This document shows, piece by piece, positions 12,210 to 22,299 of a DNA stretch of 64,000 nt. A model generated the notes under the pieces. The model made no database searches. It was not told where the DNA came from and saw only the letters and a list, made by a program, of their open reading frames with translations. This stretch comes from Trileptium ribeirensis (Eukaryota; Nematoda; Enoplea; Enoplida; Thoracostomopsidae). Both the position numbers and the translations under genes were made by a program. Location: positions 1 to 64,000 of the forward strand of contig JASANE010000200.1 of assembly GCA_030248225.1 (NCBI GenBank). The letters run 5' to 3'. The number at the start of each line of letters is the position of its first letter. Position 1 is the stretch's first letter.

Positions 12210-12534
12210 CAATCCCTCTGAGCATCCATTGCGGTACAGAATCGCTTTCATCGTCGGTTGGGCTAGAATCTGTCGTGATCACTGCATCGAGTTTAGAAGA
12301 TTGTTGTGCTGATATATCTAAATCGATGTATTCTAAGTTGCTATTGTTAAAGCTAATTTGTGTTATGTCGCTGGCGGATGCATTAAATTCAATAGCGGCG
12401 GTCGTTATCAGGCGGCATTGCAATAAAAACCAGACTAATATCACAATAGTTATGCATAGATTTAAAGTAAACCACATTTTCGTATTTCGACGAACATGTA
12501 TATGTCTAGTTCTGTGACTCATATTGTCCATCAC
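12210..12534 (-). CDS. Candidate first exon: membrane-anchored or secreted protein N terminus
   Basis: An ATG at 12534 opens 108 codons that end at a good donor, ATTG/GTAAGC, at 12210/12209. A basic N-terminal stretch (HRTRHIHVRRNTK) precedes a hydrophobic segment with LCITIVILVWFLLQC at about residues 26-42, consistent with a type II signal anchor. A polar Asn/Ser/Asp-rich stalk with N-glycosylation-type sites (FNAS, FNNS) follows. The exon ends with one base of a split codon. Exons downstream on the minus strand were sought between 12209 and 10807 without a convincing phase match. The product is unknown. Confidence 0.4.
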
Positions 12535-12779
12535 AGATGGTTACTTAGCGTCAAAACACGATGTATTTTAGTTCAATGATTTTTAGATTATGTGATGTAT
12601 CCTTATCTTAAACAGAAATATATCTGTAGTAGGAGCAATATTTTCATTTACTTCGTCACAACGAGTCGCCTTCTTTCAAAGCCACATCATAGTCAATAGT
12701 TAGCCGACATTCAAAAGCGCGATCTATAACAAAGATTCGTGTATATTTCACGTTTAGTTGTTATAATGGTTTAGCAGTT

Positions 12780-13110
12780 GGATCCATTTGGCTGAAGTTT
12801 ATTACTGTATTGCTGTGGGTCCTGTGACAGGAGTGTACTGTTGATTTCATCCCGAGATTTCATATGTGGCATCGAAATTGGGACTAAAATATATATTTTC
12901 CGGACCATAATCCGCCTATCTTCTGCATTCATCTGGGTGACCAATATAAAAATCAATGGCGCTTAACCCAATGATTTTGGCGCAGCTTCTACAGTAGATA
13001 TCAACGCTGTGGGTATTAATTTGGGTATCAGATGCAAAACAACCTGACTCATAGAGATTCAAAATCACAATCTCATTGTCACAGAACCGCTTTTGTAACA
13101 ATATGCCCAA
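12780..13110 (-). pseudogene. Possible exon remnant with a DFYIG motif
   Basis: On the minus strand a frame reads FCDNEIVILNLYESGCF and then CAKIIGLSAIDFYIGH, before an in-frame TAG. It resumes in the same frame with a coding-like ENIYFSPNFDATYEISG and a second stop. The DFYIG block resembles the FDFCIG block of the exon at 10806-10584, so the two may be diverged copies of one domain. This is weak and recorded mainly for that similarity. Confidence 0.2.
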
Positions 13111-14214
13111 TTCATGTATAAGCTTAATATGTCCATATGCAAAAAACTACTTTTATTTTAAGAAAAAACATCTGTCCACACAAGGAAATATTAAGAACTA
13201 ATAGAGCTGTCACAGAGGTGAAACACGTCAGACATACACGCACACCTTTGCAGCTCTTATTTAAGACTCGACTAGAATTATATGCATGAGAATAGTGCCC
13301 AGCAATTTATTGGAGTCACAATATTGTATCTTTTGTCTGCACTGTACATTTATCAGAGCGTAGTGTAACGTAGTGAAGATTGTGCGTTGTAGGGATGAAA
13401 GCTTTTAAATTATGTCTGTGTGTCTGTGATCGGCCTTAACTCGGGAACGACTTAGCCGGTTTTCAAGACCATGCTCTTGGAACCGGCATAGTTGACTTAC
13501 CGTGTTCATCCCACAGCGTTTTTGATTTAAGGTGTGGTTCCGGGATCAGATGTCAAAATTAGCGCTTTTTACCCCACTTTAGTACCCTTCACGGTAACAA
13601 AGTTATTTTTATCATAACTTTCGAAATTTTTACTCTGGTTAGCTTTATTTTATAGTTAAATGATAAATGCCGATGCCTGTATTTTGTTTTCCGATTAAAA
13701 CTCCGGTTCTGGAGTAGTTATGGAGTTTGACGTATGGCACCCTCGTGGTTGCTCGACACAAAACTCGAAAAATTTGTTCTGACGCTCTGAACGGCTGAAA
13801 AGTTTCACTTGGGGGTTTACGGGCATGGGAATCTCATTGCCGGTGTTAGTTTTGTTGTAACTTGTGCGGTATTGTGCGATATCCACATATAGCATATCGA
13901 CGTATAGAGCTGATTGGCTGCGCACGCAAAAGGCGTAGGTGTACCTATGCTTCACTACACTCTGCTATCCCGATAGAGTTACTTGTTAGTGACGAACAAA
14001 TTTATTTCACAGGGGTCGGTCCGGTCCAGCCTATCTTCGTCGCCCTGTATCTGTCCACCCTGACATAGGCCCACATGGCGTAGCCAGAAACTTTTGCATG
14101 GGAGGGCAGCGAATCTGCTAGGGGGCGCAGCTTGAATGCACCATTCACACTTAACCGTGAAATTCATTTTTTGTTATATTTCAGGAGGGCACAGACGCTG
14201 CACGGGGGACACGC
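13111..14214. other. Non-coding stretch
   Basis: It contains a segment (13430-13680) beginning GTCTGTGATCGGCCTTAACT that has the feel of a dispersed non-coding repeat, loosely like 62930-63130. No gene or defined repeat boundary was found. Confidence 0.3.
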
Positions 14215-14800
14215 CCCCGTGTCTCCCTTGGCTAGGCCCGTACCTGTCCAGATACACTCTAGTGTTAACGAACTACCAGAACATCGCGGTTAAAAGGAGG
14301 AACCTACGTGGCCAATAGTGATTCCAATTTCGGTAATATATTGGCATCTCAGTATTAATATTAGTTAATTTAAAACTAAAGAATATTACACTCAGCATGT
14401 AAAATTTCCAAACGTGGTTACCCTTGGTTTTGGATGGTAGTTACCCCTTTTCTAGGTGTGGTCATTGTGTTGCTACTTAAGTCTTTATTAACAACGGGCT
14501 TAGATTGGCCCCCATGCCTCCGTTGGCTATGCTCCTGTCTGTCCAGATACACTCTAGTGTTGTTAACGGGCTTCTAGAACATCGGAGTTTAAAGGCAGGA
14601 CCCTATTTAGCCAACAGTTATCACTATTTCGGTAATATTTTGGCATCCTAGCATTAATAATACTGGTTAATGTAAAACTATTAAAGAATATTACACTCGT
14701 CATGTAAAATTTGCAAACATCTTACCCTAGGTACCCCCTATCTAGGTGTGGTCATTGTGTTGCTACTTAAGTCTTTCTTAGCCACGGACTTAGATTGGAG
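14215..14800. repeat. Tandem duplication, unit about 290-295 bp, two copies
   Basis: GTCCAGATACACTCTAG at 14246 recurs at 14541, and GTCATTGTGTTGCTACTTAA at 14461 recurs at 14751. Intervening landmarks (AACATCG, TTTCGGTAATAT, AAGAATATTACACTC) keep their order. The copies differ by scattered substitutions and small indels. No coding frame is conserved between them. Confidence 0.85.
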
Positions 14801-15199
14801 TAAACATTTTCTCAACTGAGAATCTGTCCCTGGACTGCGTAGCGATTCACTGTACAAAGTGTAACTGCATAACGTAACAGACTATTTCATTGTAGGCATC
14901 ATTGGCGGTTCAATATGCATGTAACGAAAGACGATTACCGACACTTAACGTAAACTGCAAAAAATGTTTCAATTTGCAAACCACAATCAGAATTGTTGGT
15001 CTTTATCATAGTGTCCTGAGAAAAATTATATTAAAAGAATGTAAGTATAACCGCTAAATTATATTTGATTTATTCCGGTTTTTCTAAATTAAGGGTAGAG
15101 CAATTCAGCCTTGCAGACCGGTCCGGATAACTGCGGTATAGACTAGAGTGTCGGGTAACGGCCGGCTTTGGGTCAGTCGTTAAAATTTTCGGTCGGCTT

Positions 15200-15470
15200 C
15201 ATCCTACGGCCGGTGTCACATATTTTGGCACCGTGGGATTTTGCGCCCCTCCTAGGGTATGATATTTCGCATTCCGTGAGTGACTGCCGTCCCGCGGGAT
15301 TTCGCCCTCCTTAGGGCACGATATTTTGCCCCTCCCTGTGATTTCTTGCCACCGTGGTATTTTGTAAAACCCCGTAGTAGATTTTCTCACATGACATGGC
15401 CCTTTAGGGTTTGCTTTCCCCCGTCTGTGAGATGTTCCATCCCAGTGGTATTTTGAGAAGAACTTGTCAT
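15200..15470. repeat. Degenerate ~60-bp GC-rich repeats
   Basis: Three loosely similar units carry CCGTGGGATTTTGCG / CCCGCGGGATTTCGCC / CCACCGTGGTATTTTG, followed by a CTCCT(A/T)AGGG block in the first two. The open minus-strand frame across them is attributed to the repeat. Confidence 0.4.
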
Positions 15471-15752
15471 ATTCATGATTGTGCATTTCACATATATTTA
15501 AGGCTATGAGTGTACATTATATTTCGCAGATCCGTTTGAATATGATTGTATAGTTGCCTATGTGGCGCATGGAAAATACCTAATGACTGCAAAATAAAGG
15601 AGCAAAAGCGCAAAGTTCATAGGAACTTAGCTCAGTCGTAATGCGGCAGTAATTTTCAACAGCATAGGGTCTGCAGGATATACTGCTATTTCGCTTGCCG
15701 TCTAGCAGCCGTCTTCACCCAATGAATATATACCGAAGGAAGATCACTGTAG

Positions 15753-16031
15753 ATACATTACGTGCGAAATAACCATTGGTTGATGTACGGAAGCAACCAC
15801 AGCCATGATTCTATAGACTTAATAGGCAGAAATGATCTTTGGCAACAGCTGACTGCATTCTACGATAAAGTTCGGGACCAGAATGATATCATCCATGTCG
15901 CCATAATCCCACTTCAAAAACAGAAAGGGTGTGCTTGTTGTGGGTTATTCGCTATCGCCAACGCTTTGTACATTCTACTCGGAAGGAAATCACCGAATTT
16001 CCTGGAAAAGATATTCGGGTTGCCGCTATAA
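15753..16031 (+). pseudogene. Ulp1/C48-like cysteine protease fragment
   Basis: Just after a TAG at 15750-15752 the frame reads IHYVRNNHW, with the catalytic His in the NNHW context. A segment with DSIDLIG follows, in the position of the acidic residue. Then comes VAIIPLQKQKGCACCGLFAI, matching the C48 pattern Q...G.DCGLFA with the catalytic Cys. The Asp usually next to that Cys is replaced by Cys. The fragment covers only the end of the peptidase domain and stops at TAA 16029-16031. Proteases of this type occur in several mobile elements, so I read it as a transposon remnant. A host-gene fragment is less likely. Confidence 0.65.
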
Positions 16032-16740
16032 AACCGTTTGTTATTAATATAGATTGGATCTGGCTTGAGTGCGGTCCACAAAAAAGGGAAGTGCAGGGGG
16101 GGGGGAGAAGAGGAGCGGAGAAAAAGAGAAACAGGCCGGCGGACGAATCGACGGCCGGCGAATGGGCTGGGGAAGGTGGACGGACGACCGACTGGATGGA
16201 TGCTTTACTAAACAGGAAAGTAATATAAAGTAAAAAAAAATAACACAAATGAAATGTTGAAGGAAAGTATTAAAATAAAAATAGAAAAGTATATAAAAGA
16301 AATGCACGCAGGACGAAAGAAAGCGCGGGACTAAATGTATGGGCCCAAAAAACCCAAAACCAAAAAAAAAAAACACACCCAACCCAACCAAACACCCAAC
16401 AAAAACAAAAAAAAAAATCAAAAACACCCCCCATACTATGCGCCAGTAAACTTAAAATGTGCCCAGCCATAATCCTATTCTGCAAAAAGCGATCGGTGAC
16501 CGCAATGCGTTGTTATCACACAAACTGCGGTTTTGCCATCGATTTTTCGCTAACGATATTCGGTCAGATTTCTATTTCGTGCTGCAAAATTTAAATTTGT
16601 GGTTGAACTAAAATATTCCTTTTGTTAATTCGTAGCAAAATGATTAAATAACACAGCGATATTCAACGTTCTTGAAATTCATCGACCTAGTTAGCTTTAT
16701 GTTTTAATACACAATATTCGTCCGCAGAGGTGGTAAATTA
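16032..16740. repeat. Low-complexity purine-rich / A- and C-rich tract
   Basis: From 16080 to 16230 the plus strand is G/A-rich (GGGGGGGG, GAGAAAAAGAGAAA). From 16345 to 16430 it is A/C-only (AAAACCAAAAAAAAAAAACA). Overlapping open frames on both strands here arise from composition bias. Confidence 0.6.
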
Positions 16741-16744
16741 TGTC

Positions 16745-17216
16745 TGTTCGCGAGCTGCTGTTACCTACTTCCACGAAATAGTTCGCGAACAGTAACATTC
16801 AACATTGCTAAAGCAGATACAATTTTTTTTATTTTAATGCCAACGATTAATAACAAATTCTGACATTAAATGTAAATATACTATTTTCTAGACATACATA
16901 TATTGTGTTCGCGAACATTTGGTCAGAGTATGATGTGTGGGTTACACTGCTCTTAACCAAAAAGGAATGTGATAAGTAATTACATCCTGGTAACTGACGC
17001 ACAAAGTAGTGTTCGCGAACAACAAAACACGTTCTTGTGTTCGCGAACAGTTACATTTAACATTTTTCTAATTAAATCAAATAAAATCTCACACAATGCA
17101 GTCATGTTCGCGGACAACAAAACAGGGTCGTCTGTTCGCGAACAGTGGCGTGTTGCAATATTATAATCAAATTGGATTAAATATAGCACACGCACAACTC
17201 ATTCGTGTTCGCGAAC
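16745..17216. repeat. Cluster of GTTCGCGAAC palindromes
   Basis: The perfect 10-bp palindrome GTTCGCGAAC starts at 16781, 16907, 17011, 17039, 17134 and 17207. One-mismatch forms lie at 16746 and 17106. Two pairs (17011/17039 and 17106/17134) have the same 28-bp spacing and share the intervening AACAAAACA, so the pair itself is duplicated. Degraded forms may follow near 17287. This looks like a set of binding sites for a dimeric protein or the subterminal repeats of a DNA transposon. No transposase was found next to it. Confidence 0.85.
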
Positions 17217-17420
17217 AATCGATACGCGCTGCGCAACCAGGTTTGCATGTTTGTGCGCTAACAAAGTTTGAGGTCGGGTGCTATACTGTTCCCGAATGAC
17301 AAGTCTCAAATGAAAATTCTGTAAAAGTATGTTCAATAACAACGTAACGATTTCATTAAAATGTTCGGTAACAGTATTCATATGCTTTGAAACTCGTGAC
17401 GTAAATGTTTTTAAACCGTT

Positions 17421-17738
17421 TCAGGATGGATATGGGAGCGCCAGAAAATGTTCGATTACCGATTTTTTAAGAATGACAAAAGAGGATTGTTGCTGGCCGC
17501 ATACAAGGTTTAGTTTATGTGCAGGTGGAGATCCACTGTTTTCGATTCTATCAAACGGGTCTTTTAGTTTACGGTAGAAAGAAATCGACCAAGGTTGCGA
17601 ACTTTTCCGATTGGTCATCGGAAATACACTCGAAAAATCGGGGGGACAACGGGTCACCTCCGATTGGACGACGACAATTCTGCTATCTGACAATATAGGA
17701 GAAAATTTCGATGTCGTACGTGACGTCCGAAAATACAC
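17421..17738 (-). CDS. Candidate exon or small ORF, unknown
   Basis: A 105-codon frame starts at an ATG and contains ILSDSRIVVVQSEVTRCPP and SFVILKKSVIEHFLALPYPS. Codon use is acceptable. The opposite strand is also open, with an acceptor-like ACCGTTTCAG before it. No family is recognised. It lies between the palindrome cluster and the Penelope-like region, and could belong to either mobile element. Confidence 0.25.
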   Translation of the reverse strand: MYFRTSRTTSKFSPILSDSRIVVVQSEVTRCPPDFSSVFPMTNRKSSQPWSISFYRKLKDPFDRIENSGSPPAHKLNLVCGQQQSSFVILKKSVIEHFLALPYPS

Positions 17739-18206
17739 AATCAGTTTGACTTAGGCAGCACAGAGTTCAGTCGACTCTACTGACTGGCTTCGAGGCTATA
17801 ATAGCTAGTGTTTTGTTTTCGCATGAAGAACTGGTCTTTCTGGGTCCCCGTGATCTTAGGTAGAGTTCATGACAAATTAAGCGGTTAGTATAGATCCAAC
17901 TTTTAAGCTTATTGACCTGTGTTAGGGCTTCAGAGATCTTTTGCTTAAGTTGATCACGGTTATGAATTGTGATGGGTAGCATCTTTCTTCGGGTCTTTGG
18001 GTTGTGGATTTATTTTATAATTTCATAATTCTAGTTGAAAGTTCAACGCTCATGCAGCGTTTGGAACCGAACGCACAGGCGTTGTAAGCAAACGGGCGTG
18101 AGCCCTCTCGGGCTATGCCCTTTGGATGAGTAACTGAAATGGTTACTGTTAGATCGAGCTAAGAAAATTCAGGAATCAATGTCCGGCTTCCGAGCCGAAG
18201 TGCGAC

Positions 18207-18377
18207 GAGCCCCTGGCCAAGCTCTATATCAAGGAGACAATTCTAGGACTGATTGAGTTTGAGTTAATGGCATGTTGTTTGGAAATGGCTCTGCTCTCAT
18301 TTAGTACGGCTTTGGCGTTAATGCTCTCTTTCATGATTTTGTATGATACAGCACCTAATTTGTTTTTGCACTCATGG
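18207..18377 (-). repeat. Left copy of the repeat flanking the Penelope-like element
   Basis: This segment matches 20281-20452 in the same orientation. Shared blocks include CCCTGGCCAAGCTCT, AGGACTGATTGAG, GCTCTCATTTAGTA and TTTCATGATTTTGTATGAT. On the minus strand both copies encode a similar peptide, with SYKIMK, LNESR and SISPR in common. This copy has a stop in the frame. Penelope-like elements often carry partial terminal repeats (pLTRs), and these could be such remnants. Confidence 0.7.
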
Positions 18378-18497
18378 AAAACAGTATCAGTGGCTTCAAG
18401 GAGCTGATATCGTTGAGTTTGGGTTTCTTGTTACTGATCATCAGATTTTCATATTATATTATTTATTATTATTATATTATTTATCATATACTGCAGG

Positions 18498-19514
18498 AGA
18501 TATGTTGACGATACGTTTGTCATTTTTGACAATGCAACACAATCACAGTAGTTCCTGCATTTTTTGAATGCACAACATGCTTCAATTAAATTTCCGGTTG
18601 AAACTGATTTGGAAAACAGCATACCTTTCCTTGACGTCAAAGTCAGCAAATCTGATAGCGGATTTATTACATCTAGTTATAGAAAGCCTAGTTACACCGG
18701 TCTAACACTGAAATTTGACTCATATGTCCTGCCCAAATAAAAAACCGGGCTTATACAATGCCTATTACATCGGGTATTCATGATTGGATCCAATTTCAGT
18801 GTCATACACCATGAAATACAGTTCTTACGAAAGACACTTTGTAACAATGGGTTTCCACCGAAAATTGTAGATAAGACCACAGCAAGTTTTATCAACAAAT
18901 GGATAGCCCAAAATGGTGCAACAAGCAATACCAACAACACAGCAGTATCTGCTGATAGTACAACAAATGAACAAAGCCGTGAACAAGAACAACAGTTTCT
19001 GGCTTTGAAATTACCATATCTCGCTAGATATTCGGGCCGATTAAGCAAACAAATCTCAACAACCTTCGGCTCCAAATTTCCGCTTTGCGATCTCCGCATA
19101 GTGTTTCAAGCTGGTAAAAGATTAAAACATTGTTTTAGTTTCAAAGACAGAATTCCGGACGCACTCAGATCCTCCGTTGTCTATCAATATACCTGTTCTG
19201 CTTGTGAAGCAGACTACATTGGCAGTTCTTGTCTACATCTAGCAACAAGGGTCTCAGAGCATTTGGACGTGTCCGCACGCACTGGCAAAAACTGTAACAA
19301 TGACCAATTGCAAAATTCAGCAGTATATAGGCAAGCGCTTTCATGTAATGTTCGACCATCTGTAGATGATTTCTCCATTGTTTCGCAGGTTAACGAAACC
19401 AAAGCAAATCAGGACAAATTACTCCGAATAATGGAAAATCTGATAATCAGAAATAAGAAACCCAGACTCAACGATATCAGCTCCTTGAAGCCACTGATAC
19501 TGTTTTCCAACTAA
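18498..19514 (+). pseudogene. Penelope-like retroelement: RT C terminus plus GIY-YIG endonuclease
   Basis: One frame carries RYVDDTFVIFD (RT motif C, catalytic YVDD), then IPFLDVKVSK and YRKPSYTGL (the following RT and thumb blocks of Penelope-like elements), then LLHRVF. After a linker comes a C-terminal segment containing VVYQYTCSACEADYIGSS, with the GIY-YIG pair and the CxxC typical of PLE nucleases, followed by LATRVSEH with the catalytic Arg. Two in-frame stops, TAG 18549-18551 and TAA 18738-18740, inactivate it. The open part from the ATG at 18780 is 244 codons. RT motifs upstream of YVDD are absent, so the copy is 5'-truncated. The region before it (18430-18490) is an ATT-rich microsatellite. 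Confidence 0.92.
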
Positions 19515-19716
19515 TGTTATATTAGGCGTAAACTTTTATTCACATTATTACGTTATTCTGTGTCATATATATGTAAACGTGGTTAGTGTTCGGGTAGTAA
19601 GGGTTCGGGTTTTAATACTTGTAATGACGTGGTTGATCGCCACTGTCTGAGGGTTGTGTTTTATTTAGACCGTTGATAAGTAAGAATCACGCCTTAGCGT
19701 TCGTGCCTTAACAAAA

Positions 19717-19895
19717 TAGCGCAGAACGCCGAATCACAGCGCCACTGCGCCGCGCGTTGTGAACTATCGTGCTAGCGCTGGAGCGCCCGGTTCCTGTATA
19801 CTTTGTCTCAGCGCTAATGCGCCAGAAATGTATGTCGTAGCATATTAGCGCAATGTGCGCCGATAGTACGCCGTAGTATAAGCGCAACTGCGCCT
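19717..19895. repeat. ~36-bp minisatellite with GCGC hairpin cores
   Basis: The core AGCGC-(4 nt)-GCGCC recurs at about 19738, 19774, 19810, 19847 and 19881, i.e. every 34-37 bases. A weaker form lies at 19718. The cores can fold into short hairpins and are conserved, while the spacers between them have diverged. It lies about 200 bp after the stop codon of the Penelope-like element. Confidence 0.75.
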
Positions 19896-20280
19896 CGAAC
19901 TAAACAGAAGATACGGTGATTAAAACCTTAGACCGATCCATTAGAACAGTAAAAAGTTTAATACGCACTTTTATTCGTAGCTAACATGTACCAAATTCAC
20001 TCGCAACGAGCAAGGCTAAAAACCCGCAGCGTTGCTCCGCTATATATTTATATACGCGATCTGCAAAAAAAACAATTAAAAACAATAATTAAATGTGAAA
20101 ATGTCATTGCACTTGTGATCGTTGCTTTACCTGCATCGTCTAATTTTTAATATTAGAAATTCGCCTCACCGCAGACAAAATACGATCTTGAAACTGCACA
20201 ACACCTCGGCAAATCCAGACCGCTGCGCCAATACCGAATATGTATATAATATGGGCAACATAATGAGCCGACCAACCGAT

Positions 20281-20452
20281 GAGTCCCTGGCCAAGCTCTT
20301 TACCAAAAAGACAGTTCTAGGACTGATTGAGCTTGAGTTAATTATATCGTGTTTGGAAATGGTCCTGCTCTCATTTAGTATGATTTCGGTTTTAATGCTG
20401 TCTTTCATGATTTTGTATGATAAAGCATCTAATTCATTTTTGAACTCATTCA
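20281..20452 (-). repeat. Right copy of the repeat flanking the Penelope-like element
   Basis: Matches 18207-18377. Here the minus strand is open for 95 codons from an ATG at 20453 down to 20166, with YKIMKDSIKTE and NESRTISKHDIINSSSISPR. Both copies therefore point opposite to the retroelement reading frame. Whether this is a piece of the retroelement or an independent repeat cannot be told from one locus. Confidence 0.65.
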
Positions 20453-20965
20453 TATATATATCAATATTTCGTTATAATTACGGCGTCTTGCGGGCACAAA
20501 ATCTGGTATCTATAGAATTCATTAAACCCTTTTAGGTCCAAGACATGTTAAAATAACTTAAGTGATAGTAGTGCTGACCAAAGAGTGTTACGTCGCGTAA
20601 ACTAGGCAATTGCGATAGAGGGGATAGGAAACGCTAACAACAGGGAGGCTCTCCCAGTCGCAAAAATTAAGCGATTGAATTGAGAATACGTTTCTCCTCA
20701 TTAGCACAAAGACTCTTCCGAAATAGCATCAGGTCATTAATTCAGAAATCTAAACTTTACTCTGGTTGCGCAACGCACGTTGTGGCGGTAACTGTAGTCG
20801 ATCAGATTGCTGGAACGATACCCTGATACGATAATTTTCCGATTAGCAAAGTATGATGGTTTAGGAGAGCAAGAAACATCCTCCGGGTGTACGTTAGGGA
20901 ACTGATATCAACAACAGTATGGTTGATCCTGGCGTTAAATATCCGGACCGTGTACCAATTAATGG

Positions 20966-21027
20966 AGTAATGGAGTTAGGTGCCACGTAATGGAGTTAGG
21001 TGCCACGTAATGGAGTTAGGTGCCAAT
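20966..21027. repeat. 20-bp tandem repeat, three copies
   Basis: TAATGGAGTTAGGTGCCACG occurs in tandem, three near-identical units. The last unit ends at GTGCCAATTT, and a partial unit precedes the array. Non-coding. Confidence 0.9.
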
Positions 21028-22028
21028 TTAACTACAGGCTGAGGCTTAGCCTCAGCGAGAAAAATAACACAGGTCGGTATCCAGACAGACTGACGTTAAG
21101 TACGGAGCACAGATAGGAATGTTTATCCTCACTTCAGCGTGATTAGTTAGTAAAATTGAGAATTTACGAGGTTTATGTAATTCTAATTACTTGGCCGAGC
21201 ATAAGGTATATAGGGGTACGGTCGTATCAGGTTGAACACGATTTGTTTAGGTTGATTCAATGGCTTTGGCTTAAGATGAGTTTTGAATAAAGCCAAGGGC
21301 GAACATCGGCGACAAAAAACTGCATTTTGCCCGTGCCATAACGTCGTTCGTCGCTCCTGTACGTGCGAAGACGGAATTTCCAACGGACAGATTGGAGTTC
21401 ATAGTCTTTCGACCAAGAAATCTAAAATTTACTACGGTTCAAGTAAATCATGGAGAGTAGAGTTTATCTTTGGAAGGGAAACCACCAGCAAATTTGATTT
21501 TCATATTAAAATAAGCGCTCAAATCACAAAATTAGGTGTAAATTTGACAAGAGTTTAGGATGCAGGGTGTTGAAACTTCATAGGATTAGAGGCCAAAGAA
21601 GCGCATCGACCAGAAAAATTAAAGGCGAAAGCGAATGTAGACACTCGCAGTCGAAATTTTAAATTTTGGGCGAACCGCACGCTTAGATCTTATGCACGAG
21701 TAAGCATAAGGTGACCAGTCAACCATCCTGTTTTGTAATTTTGTATAAAAATTGTTACGGAACGCGTTGTGGTCAATTAAAATTCGTCGCAAAATTGTTC
21801 GCGCCCACACTAATCGCAACTGATATCTACCCATTTTGTACTCACGAAAATTCTTGTAAAACTATCCAAATTTTATGAGAATAAAAATTTGTCGAATTTG
21901 AAGTAAACTGGATTTGTTCGAGAACACCAAGAGCTTAACTATAAGATGGATTTGCTTATGACGTCATTTTTGCATTAATTTTCGTCTCGAACACTGAATA
22001 ATCAAAATTTCAATGATTATGCACTAGG
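21028..22028. other. Nothing firm
   Basis: AT-rich sequence with open frames on both strands (21283-21558 plus, 21619-21834 minus). Neither has a recognisable motif or supporting splice sites. Confidence 0.35.
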
Positions 22029-22178
22029 GAACCGCATTGCCGCAAATTGAAAAAGCTGAAATTATATTCAAACCGAACAAGGTATAATTTCTAGCACTTG
22101 GCTTTGATTTTGCCAGTTTCCGGTTAGCGAAAAGCCGAATAAAATTCAGCTTTTTCCGTAGCAAGGGTTTGCGGTTCG
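22029..22178. mobile_element. Small MITE-like inverted repeat
   Basis: About 40-bp imperfect terminal inverted repeats. The left arm begins GAACCGCA and contains AAAAAGCTGAA. The right arm reads TTCAGCTTTTT and ends TGCGGTTC. The interior is about 65 bp and non-coding. A clear target-site duplication was not found. Confidence 0.6.
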
Positions 22179-22243
22179 ATATAGATTATTACAAAATAGA
22201 ATGGTTGGTGGCATCACCTTAAGTTTACTCACGTATTTTCTAG

Positions 22244-22299
22244 GAGGATCAACGCTATGGGATCAAACTATAATGCAGCTCCATGGATAGGAGGCGTTT
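22244..22299 (+). CDS. Possible 56-bp internal exon
   Basis: Acceptor CGTATTTTCTAG and donor TTT/GTGAGTAAGT bound a short open stretch reading RINAMGSNYNAAPWIGGV in the only long-open frame. Both splice signals are good, but no neighbouring exon was found, so this could be chance. Confidence 0.2.

Noticed and set aside
15929..16485. Overlapping frames, including a Phe-rich minus-strand one
   Set aside because: They cover purine-rich and A/C-only low-complexity sequence.
20265..20300. Hammerhead ribozyme, known from Penelope-like terminal repeats
   Set aside because: CCGATGAGTCC resembles the CTGATGAGTCC core, but no matching GAAA segment and stems were found.
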